Shown here: positions 22,901 to 33,100 of the stretch, piece after piece
Position numbering within the stretch: position 1 is the first letter of the stretch
How the letters are laid out: each line of letters starts with the position of its first letter
NCBI GenBank assembly: GCA_039621445.1
Contig: CP154956.1
Coordinates: forward strand, 71,546,914-71,610,913
Origin: Euglena gracilis
Lineage: Eukaryota > Euglenida > Euglenophyceae > Euglenales
Length of the DNA stretch: 64,000 bases
Direction of reading: 5' to 3'
Program-made: the position numbers and the translations under genes
Notes under the pieces: model-generated
Databases searched by the model: none
What the model was told of the DNA's origin: nothing
What the model saw: the letters and a program-made list of their open reading frames with translations, nothing else

Positions 22901-25900
22901 TGCCCCCCCCCTCTCTGGTGTCCGCTGGAATAATGTTTGGGCCAGCCTGGCACAACTAGGCTGCCCCGAAAAATCGTTGGCGCGAAGGGCCGAATTTTTT
23001 TGAAAAGGGATCGGCGGAAAATCATATTTTCAAAGCTTTTCACGGGTTTCGCCTCAAATTTTTCGCAGAAAATTTCCAACTCAGCTGGGTTTGACCGTTT
23101 CCACCAGGTTTTTGGTGGCATCTGATTCCTGGTTGACCTCCCCCCAGGCACCTATGTCCTGCAAGCCCAAGGCCGCATCATAGCAGTCGAATATAAGAAC
23201 CCAAGAAAAAATGTTGTCGTGCAAGCACCAGGATTTCTGTGCCCTTTCGAGGGGAATGGGCTATGAGTAGGGGTTTCTGAAGGTGGTGGTCTGCAGACGG
23301 ATGGTGGTGGTCTGCATTTGGGGGTTGCCAGGTGGGGGCAGGAGGCCAACAGACAGGAGACCATAAAAGGAGATGATGAGACCATCTGCAGGAGGAAAAC
23401 CATGCCAATAAAGATGCATCTGGAATATGGACCACGGTGGTTACACGGGGGTTACACGGGGTACACCGAGGGTCGTCTAAGGTGAAAGACCACCCAGCAG
23501 GGGGTGTGAACAGGGCGTTTCCGATGCTCAAGACGGCGGTTAGATAAAGTTTGAGGCATCGGCTGCGGATATGCTCCAGGATGTTCGGGGTGTGCAATTT
23601 GCAAAAGGGACAGCATCTATTTGGAACGATGGCCAGATGGCCCCAGAACTGATCCACAAGCAATGCAGATTTCCGGCTCAAATTTTTCTTGTGAATGAGA
23701 TGTACCCAGGCTGGGAGGGTGGCAAAGAGAACGAGCCAGGCGGTCCAACATAACTGGGTAGTTTTTTTTTGGTCAAATTAGGTTTTTTTGGTCAACAAAA
23801 ATGCTTGCCCTAAACCCCCCCCAAATAGTATTGCACTGCCGCACTATTGGACGGCAGCCTCCGGCGGCGGGGGGTGCAGCACTATTTTGACCCGCCGCAC
23901 TATTGGACTGGGTGCCTCTTAGTCCCGGCCTATCACCACAGACACCTTGTTTGCCTGCTCAATGTCCTACTCCGAGGCTAGTGAGGTCGTGTGTTTCAAC
24001 TTCGGACGACTTTCGTGAGTTGTTCGGGTGGGAACTTGCCCCCTTTCCCCTCTCTGCGGGTTACAAAAGCTGCCTGCAGTTGGTTGCACCGGCTTCTACG
24101 CATTTCACATTGGGGGGGTGCCGCACTATTGGACGGCCGCCTCCGGCGGCGGGGGGTGCCGCACTATTTGGACCCGCAGCTGTATTGGCCCCGCAGCAGT
24201 ATTAGGGGGGGGGGGGGTTAATGCAAAATGAAAAAAAATTCCCCACGGAGCTGAAAGTCTTTCTGAGCCCTCTCCAGCACCAAGTGCACATCCCTGGGGA
24301 GCACCTAAAGGATTTGGTTGCCTGGTGATTCCCTGAAGCGAGCATGCTTCTTTACTGCTGGCGTTGAGCCACTGTTCGATGACGCTCTTTCATTGAACAA
24401 AAGGTTTGGTTCCAGTTCCCACCATGTCCAGGCAACAAAGATAGCATCCAGCTCCGGATAAGAGGCTTGTGGGTGTTCGCAAAGTCCGGAGAATTCCAAA
24501 CAGTTGGCAACACCAGCTCCGTATTTTGGAGCCTGGTTCTTTCTTCTTGTTGTTGCTTTGCACCAGCAAGCTGCCGTGAAGGGGGCCAACTATCGGTTTC
24601 CTGGTATCTTGCAGGTACAGCACAAGCACAGCAAGGAACAATGCTGTTTTAAGCGGAGGTGGTTAAATACCATCCACGGGGTTCACCGCTTGTTTCGTAA
24701 CGGGAAGTTGTGAAAACAAAGTGTATGGGGGGGTACCACAAATTTCACTTAGACGGCCGGGAATGCACTTTTCATTTTTGGTGGTTTTTTGCGCACCTGC
24801 GCATTCTTTTGTGGCCAAGTCTGTTGCCATCACTTGACGGGGCGGCCGACCCGTCAGCTGAAACCCCTGGTACCAAAATTGGTACCACTACCTTCGATCC
24901 TAGGGTTTTTTTCTGGGCAAACCGACTTTTTTCGTTTTGAAAATGACGGTTTAGCACCTCCGTCGACCGGGGGAAAACCCCCGTCTGCCGAAGTAGGTGC
25001 GACACGAAACCCTGTTTTATGAGGACAAACCCTCGTCAGGTGAAGGTATTGTACCTGTGGCTGTCCCCCCTGTTTTGTGGTGCCGAGTGAATGCGCAGGA
25101 GCGCATTCACCCCCCTCCCCGTCCTGGTGTTTTCCTGAAGCTTTGGACGGTTATTGTGGCTCCCGGGGGTGGTTGTGGGAAGGGGGCATAGTGGTCTCTA
25201 CAGTTAGAGTGGAGGGGAGGTTCTGTGCCCTGTGCTGGAAGCAGGGCACGAGGGGGCGATGGTGAATGTTTGTTGTGTGTGTACTCTGCATTCAGAGAGT
25301 GGCGGGGTGGGTGTGTTTAAATCCACACCAGATGTGTGTGGGGGAGGGCTCGTCACCCTCCTCAGGCTACCTGCTGTTTGCCATTCCACACGGTGCACCG
25401 CACCCCTACTTGACACATGCAGGCACAGCATCCCTCCAGTGGCGCACGCCGTCCGCTCCGCATGTGCCTTCTCATAGGCACTACGCCACATCACCATGTG
25501 GGACCACTTGTGTTTGGGTCTGACGTTTGGGATGGGGTGCTGGGTATGGAGGGGGGGGCTGGCTTTGCACGCCTTTCCTGTGTGTCACTGGTTTTAAAAG
25601 CTACGGAGCGGAGCCCCGCTTCAACCCTTTCTGCCACAGACTACACCCTCCAGAACAGCCCTCACAAACGATATAAAATGGCCCCTCTCCGAGGTTGCAT
25701 CAGGCACACAAGAATGCGCACGTGCGCACTCTTGAGGCCATTCTTTCGCTGGCTGGCTGTGAGTTTATCAGCAGGAGAGCAGGAGGGGAGCAGCGCTGGG
25801 CAACCACAAGAGTGCGCACCTGCGCATTTTGTGAGGGGGAGTGCGTAGGTGCGCATTTTCTGTGTTGTGGGGAGCTGTGTCTCGCTCTCCTGAACCCAGT

Positions 25901-28900
25901 GCCAGCACAATATTGTGGCAGGGCTACCCCCATGGTGCACTGCTGGCCTTTTTGTTGACGATTTCAGAGGCATCTCATTGCACAGGTGGGTGACGCCAGA
26001 GCAAGGTGTACGTCTCCCTGGCTGTGCCTCCACCTTGTGTGCTGAGTTGTTGGGCATCGCCTGTGTGGCAACCTCCTACCAGGGTGCTTTAAGGGGAGAC
26101 ACAAGAAGGGAATGTGCATGTGCGCATTCACCCCGATGTGCCATGTTCGACTGCAGCCATTGCAGATGGAGTGCGTGGCGAAGGTGTGTGCATGTGTGCT
26201 TTCCTTGGTCTTCACAGCCGCCAGGGGTTGTGTAGTTTGCAGTGCTGGAGCGTCGACTCTGAGTACATGATAAAAAAGGGTTCTGTGTTGTGGGTGACGT
26301 TTGTTGCCAGCAAGGCCACAGGTGGTGGTCCTCCCCTGCTGTGTTTCGCTCCAGGGCTGCTTCGTCCTCGGACACCATTCGATCCTCACAGGGAGGTCTA
26401 CACCTCAGCCGTGTGGTTTCAAACCCAGGCCAGGCGGGGGGAGTGCAAATATTCGGCGGTGTGGCTGTTTACAGAAAGGCACAGGACGCTTTTTTGCGCA
26501 TGTGCGCATTCACCGGCTTTTTACTCATGCCATTAAAAACTGCTGACCGCAGTTGGGAATTAGGGTGCCCGTCACTGAGGAATTTCCTCAGGCACCAAAG
26601 TCCCTTTCTCATTTGTTTTCCCTTGGTACGACACAATGGAATGCACGGAAAAAAGCAGAACGAAAAAAATTACTGGGTTTATCGGCAAGTTTTTGTTGTG
26701 ATGTGCTTGTGCCTGTCTCACGATCTCAAGGGCCTGGAGAAATTTTGGGGCAAGGACTGACCAATGGTGTTCGCTTCTTTGGATCCATTTGGATTGTGAA
26801 TTAATTCCGTGTTTACAGGACGTTTTTGGGAATGATGCCGAAGGTGGTGACAGGCGTGTTTCGCTCTCGAGGTGCCAACCCCCTGAGCACTGTGTGTGGA
26901 ACCAGACACAATCCGCTGCGTTGACCCTAATTGTGGGGCACAGTGCTCCTTGCACCGTGACTGCAGCGGGTGAAGTCGAATGCGCAGGTGCGCATTCTGA
27001 TTTGTTCGGTGACTTGACCTGCAGGGGGGCAGTTCCCCTGTCAGTGAAAGACATGGATTCGTGCTTTGACACCTGCCGTCGCCGAGCCCAGGGTTTTCCA
27101 CGCCGCTGCAGGCGTTCCAGGGTGTGGTCTGGTACAGCGACATTGTTGCCCAGGGTGATTCTGTTGGTTCAACTGCCCCTCACACACCCATGTTCTGCAA
27201 GCCCAAAACCACATCACAGCGATGCACAACTCGGATTCAAGGCAGGCCATACCCAGTGTGCTCTTCAACATCAATGCACATTTGCGCATTCCCCCTTTCC
27301 ACAGCCTGTGGCCATTCCAAAAATGCGCACCTGCACATTCTTTTGGGTTTCCAAAAAATGCGCAGGTGCGCATTCTTCGGCCTTGACACTCAGTGATACG
27401 CCTGTTGTTTTGACCGTGGGAGGGCTGTGTCCATACATCTCTTTAAGGACCCCGGGGGGGGGTTGCTGGGCTAGGGCTAGAAATTTGGGCTGGCTAGAAA
27501 TTTGGGCTGGCGAGCCCGCCCCCCGGGGGGGCTGGACCCCGGCTGGACCCGAACCGGGGCGAGCTGGACTGAAATCGGAAAAATGCCCAAAAATGACCTG
27601 CAAAACACAGTTTTGAAAAAATGATGCATCTGAAACCCCCCAAAAAATGCCCCAAACGCCCCCCAAACCCCATTTTTGGCAACTTTTGAACACTTTTTTT
27701 TCTTCAAAAAATTCAAAAAATTCGGCGCTTTGCGCCGAAAAATTTTGGGCTGGACCCCCAAAAAGGGGCTGGCTAGCTAGGGCTAGCAGCACCCCCCCCC
27801 CCCCCCGCTGGGCCCAAATCAGGGCTGGCTGCAGCCGCCCCCCCCGGGGGGGGGGGGGGTAGGCAAAACCTTAGAGAGATGTATGGCTGTGTCTCTATGG
27901 CTGCAAGGAGTTCATTCCCACGCTCATCCCGGGTTCGCCAGGCCCTGCCCCCCAGGAGTTATCAGCACGCACTGGTGAACACAAGGTGGTACACCCAGGT
28001 CCAGGTTGGCCTGCGTTGCTTGTGTTCCGCATGCCGTTTGGAGTGTGCCGAGTGTGTGTCCAGCCACGCACTGTACCCCTGTCGTCATGAAACATCTGTA
28101 AACAGCATGCTACGTAGTTGAACCAGTAAACAAGGGGTGGTCCCTGTGGTCGTGTAATATCCAAACAGCTCATTTTTGTGGTGTTTTCACCCACTCCGGA
28201 AGAGTCATCAAACCCTTCAGAATGCGCACCTGCGCACTCCGCTTCCAAAATGCGCGGATGCGCATTTTCACTGGAATTGTCAGAATTTTGTGACTCAACA
28301 AGAAAAGTGCATTCCCGGCCGTCTAAGTTTCAGGGCTGGCATCCAGGGGCACCACAAATTTGAGGGGAGGCATCCGGGGGGGGTGGGAGCACCTCAAATT
28401 TCAGGACGGTCCAGATGGAGGGGCAGAGAGCAAAACATCCTGGCGGAGCAAGTCAAGCAAATCCTTCGACTAAAGCAACTGGTGGTGCAAGCTCCACCAA
28501 GCACATCAACGTTGTCATTGCCAGAGATCTGAGGTCCTGTGACCGTCCGTGGGGGCACAGCCCAAGCTGGACATGGCCGCTCCCCTCCACATCGCCCTTC
28601 GCCGCCAGCAGCTCCTGTGCCGCGGCGAAGTGCCCCGCCTCGGCCGCCAGCCACAGCTGGCTGCGGCCCCGGCAGTCGACCACTCGCAGGGAAGAATGGA
28701 AATTGGTTATTTCACTCTGCGAAATAATCAACAAATTGTCACCCTTGCAGACGTCCCCGGAACCTGCCGCGATGTAGCTGTGTGGGTTTCAAAATGTGTT
28801 GCCTGCAACTTGACATTCAAAGACGTGGCTTGCAACTTGGCATTCAAGACTCATCTGGCGAATTCTCCAGATTTGTGTTTGCATTGGGGTTCAATCTGCA

Positions 28901-30146
28901 CCAAAAAGCTCAAGATTTATTGTCTTCGCCTGGCCCGGGCCAAAATCGTCACTGAAAACCACCCTTTCCAATCCCAGTATGGCACAACCATCGATGGTGG
29001 GCATAAATAATCTTATAGAGAAATGCTTTTTTCTGCAATACAAAAAGTCACCACTTCTCTGGGGCGTTATGCATCGCTTTTTTCCAGCCAAATACCATCC
29101 TTGTGCGAGATTGCTTCAGACATTGGCAAGAAAACTGTCTCCATGGTTTCCACAAATTTTTATTCTAATGCTTTTTTCTCAAGGGAGGTTTTGTTTCCCT
29201 CTATTTTCCTTTACGTGAGATGGTCTGTGAGAGGCTTGTTGCTTCTGGTGAGAAACTTTGTTGTAGGAATATATATGTCTCTCATCTGATGAATGAGCTC
29301 TTCTTTCATCCCTCCAAGGCTGAGCAAGCTAGGCCAGACACACATTTCGCCAGGAGGCTCGTGAGCACTCGTGAGCCGAGAAAACGTGCATTGTTTCCGG
29401 AAGTGTCGGTCAGACAAAGTGTACCCCTGGAGGTCCTCTACGCCCCCCATTCGCCGTTTTGGCTGCCAGCACGCCTGGTCCTTGTTCCGGCGCGGTTTTG
29501 TGGCCCTTCTCGGGTGTTTTTGGGCCGTTTTTTTTTTTGGCGGCAGACAAAAAGAACAGGAAAGAAACTAAAAGAGAAAATTATAATTCAGTTCTCTGGT
29601 AGAGAAACTCAGAATTATAACAGAATAAGAATACCACCTTAGGAAATCCTAATAGGATCTGCTCTCGGGCCTATTTCCTCATTGGAAGGGCAGAGAGCAT
29701 ACACCTGGTACACATGAACAACACACTTTCCCCATCGCATCCCGTGGTTGAATATAGTCACAGGAGACCCCCATGGCCCTGTCATTTTCTCCACTGAGAG
29801 CTGGTCATCAACAACTTTATCTGCGGGGGGGGGGGATGCAACATGGAACCACAAAAACAAAAACGTGACGCAAAAAAACGTGACACAAAAGATGCAAAAA
29901 AGTGCTAAAAACGCTATAAAAAAAACACGCAAGTTGCATACTCCTTTCAGACATACCTGAATGCCGTCATTTGGGCGTTCTGCAACACCACAACGGAAGG
30001 AGTTTTTGTGAGTTCTTGTAAGCATCAGGCGGCACTCATTCCTGCTCATACCAGTGCTCCAGCGTGTTTTTTTTTTTTTTGTTTTTTTTTTTTTTTTTTC
30101 TTTTTTTTTTTGTTTTTTTTTTTTTTTTTTTTTTTGTTTTTTTTTT

Positions 30147-30188
<42 letters not shown>

Positions 30189-33100
30189 ATTTTTTTTGAA
30201 ATGCGCGAAGAAAGCAATCCCTTCAGTAGTTCGGCCTCTAGCCGACTTCCTGCAGCCTGAAGAGTTAGACCAATTGTTGAAGGGGGTGAACTGGTCCATC
30301 CAGGGGCAATCATTCCTGGCTCCATACCAGTGCTCCAGCGTGCTTTGAACCTGTAAGTACATTGTTAACGTGGCTCCTGAACTCTGGACTACCCACCATC
30401 CTTACCAGTGACGTCCCCGATCGTCAGTGTTCCCGTGCGTATACGGGTCATCCGGCGTGTGCGACCGCGTCACGGTGCTCAGGTATATGTGTCCGGCGAA
30501 GCCCAGCAGAAAAGTCACAAAACTCTCTCCTCTCCACTGAAGCGGTAAAGGGAGACCAAGACAGTTTCAGACCCAGCCGGGCCATCCTTTTCCGTCGAAG
30601 CCTGGCGGTGGCAGACTGCCTTGTGTCTTGGCGCGCATGCTCTGCGGATGGGCAAGTCATGGACTCCAAGGGTATGCCGACCCCACAGCTCACACCCACA
30701 GCTCGATCCAGGCAGGCAAGTCACAGCCCCTTGGACACCCATTGTTACACGGCCCTGGAGTGTGCCGACACCCGAGGAACGGCCCGTGGGTTCCAGTTGC
30801 CAGGAAAGGGGGCGTTTGGCACCCTCCCCCTTTCTTCGGCCTGAAGGTGGTCACCCCTCTTGGATACTCTGGTCCACGGCCACTGCCGATGGGATCCTGG
30901 CTCCCCATCACCCCGCTTCCTTCACCCAGAGATGGGCCAGGTTTCCTGGGGCGACCCACAAAGAGTTATTGCAAAACCCAGCATGGCAGTTATGGGGAAC
31001 CCGGCTTGGTGTCCAGGGTGAGCCGACGCCTCAACTGCCCGCAGCGATAAGAATAAGGTGCTCCCGCCAGCTCAGGCGGTTTACAAATATGAGCTTGGCC
31101 CCCCAGCAACTGAGAAAGTGCGCTCAGCCTGCAAGGACTCGAGCACAAGGTCCCTCCCACATTCTCTTAAGCCCGGGACTTGTTCCACCCGTTGTCGGGT
31201 GGCCGCTGCAAACCCTCCCCTCTCTCCCTCCCTCTCTCAAGGATGAAAAGGCGTCGTCTGTCATGTCGGTTGCACCAAGATTTGGGAATACAGAATATGG
31301 TACAAAAATACCCAGCCAGTCACCCCTGGCGCCGTCGTTCCCCCCTGCCCCCTCTCCCCCCCTGCCTCTCCCTGCAGATCGCCACGGCCGTGCAGCGAAT
31401 CCTCCGTACCCAGCCCAACAGCGTGGTGCTGCTGCTCTCGGACCGCGCTCCGACTCCATTTCTGCATCTTGCCAGATTTGCCATTTTATGGCAAGGCCAC
31501 ATAGCAATGCTCTTGTTCCTTTGGATTCAACATTTATGTTCCCCTGGTTTTTTCCAAAACCGGTGACGTGGAGAAGAGCAGGAGGGTGGATGGCCCACCT
31601 CCCCCTGTCAGGAACCCAGATGGAGTTCTCCCTATTTTTTTTCTGCCTCGAATCACCGAACCCCCCCCCACCAAAGCCGATAACCACATAGCCTGCGAAG
31701 ATGTTGAATTGGTGCCAATCCCGCCCAACCCCCAGTCTAAAAGATTCAAAGGGATGATCCGATACCCGACGGACAAGGGGCGCGCCCGACCATGGCGGCA
31801 CCCCAAAGCACCTACCGCTGTTCTCCCTCCTGGTGCCCAGCCCTCTGCTGCAGATGGGGGTTCCACCGTAGGAGCTGTGTGATTGTGTTTTGTGTTCTCT
31901 CCGGAGTTCCCTGCCATCGTGCCATCACAGCCAAAGATCGTAGCATACCAGCGGTTTCAAAAGACGTTGACACACTGACGTGGCTGGATGGAAGCCCCCG
32001 CCCAGCGATGCCACAATGGGGCAGCAGTTTGCACAACAACCAGGCCGAGGTGGTGTCTTGGTACGACTTGCACCTCACCCTGCGGCACCTGTTGAACCCC
32101 GACCACCCACCCCCGACCCTACCCACGCTGCGGCCCAGCAGCCCATTGAGACCCCCCAGTGCTTGTATGGGAATCTCTTCCAAGCAGATTGTTTTGCAAG
32201 CCAAAGGAGGGATTTATTTAAGTGAGGGGTTGCATCCGATGTTTGTCACATTTTCCCCAAGGAAATCTGGTAAATGAATATTATCGTATTTGTATGAATG
32301 TATTTATGTGTATATGTATGCATGCATGCATGCATGCATGCATGCATGCATGCATGTATGTATGTATGTATGTATGTATGTATGTATGTATGTATGTATG
32401 TATGTATGTATGCATGCATGCATGCATGCATGCATGCATGCATGCATGCATGTGTGTATGCATGCATGCATGCATGTATGTGTGTATGCTTGTATGTATA
32501 TAGTTTGCAAAAAAGTGTTTTTCCTGCAAAATTTCTTTGGGATTCTGCATTGTTCTTGCGAGAAGGGAAAGGACTTCAAGTCTGTGATGTTTGTCACCCG
32601 TCGTGAAGTCGATTTGAACAAGCCTCGCAAATGTGATCCCCTTCTTTGCCCCCCCCCCCTGTCCCAACGGCATGCTGCCTTGACAGCCCAGTCGCTACTC
32701 ACTCCGTTGTTCGGGGCTGAGCCAGTCTCCCAAGTCGACCCGCCCAGCAGGTTTCTATATGAGGGGAGGGCACGGGGGTGAGGAGTGGGGGGGGGGTGCC
32801 CCCTCCCCACCCCCCCCCGAACCCCCATAGCAGGCACACCCTCCCGGGGGGGGGGGGGGGTCTGGATCTTTGGTGCCTACCGGCCAAGCTGACTTTCCTT
32901 GAAAATGGCCATTCTCGGGCCACGGTGCTTTCGGCGCTGGGGAGTGTGCTATAATAGCACCCACCCCAAAACTCGGCCTCCCGGGGAGGTCAAAAAATGC
33001 CGAACTCCCCTGCCTACCCATCGCACCCCCGGGGGAGTGCGGTCCACGTGCACAGACGGAGGCTAAAAACAGCGCCAGGCCAGAAGAAGGGATAAAAGGC

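Larger units (their letters stand above)
25089..28267. repeat. Cluster of AATGCGCA-NN-TGCGCATT palindromes
   Basis: Full or near-perfect palindromes occur at about 25089, 25711, 25810, 25840, 26111, 26495, 26978, 27274, 27319, 27357, 28220 and 28247. One more lies at 14747, with half sites at about 22242. The core TGCGCA-NN-TGCGCA is constant. The two central bases vary (GG, CG, CC, TG, GA) and flanking sequence is mostly unrelated. Confidence 0.85.

Noticed and set aside
23805-23825. CCCTAAACCCC as a telomere-type repeat
   Set aside because: It is a single occurrence formed by the TA flank and C-run of a MITE, with no tandem array.
29639-30325. 228-codon Lys-rich frame across the poly-T tract
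   Set aside because: The Lys block is the complement of the T tract; it is better explained as the tail of a retroinsertion.
30621-31691. 356-codon plus-strand open frame
   Set aside because: Composition is Pro/Ser/Arg-rich without a domain, and only the 31378-31443 part, in its own splice context, resembles a family. The rest is likely GC-driven openness.
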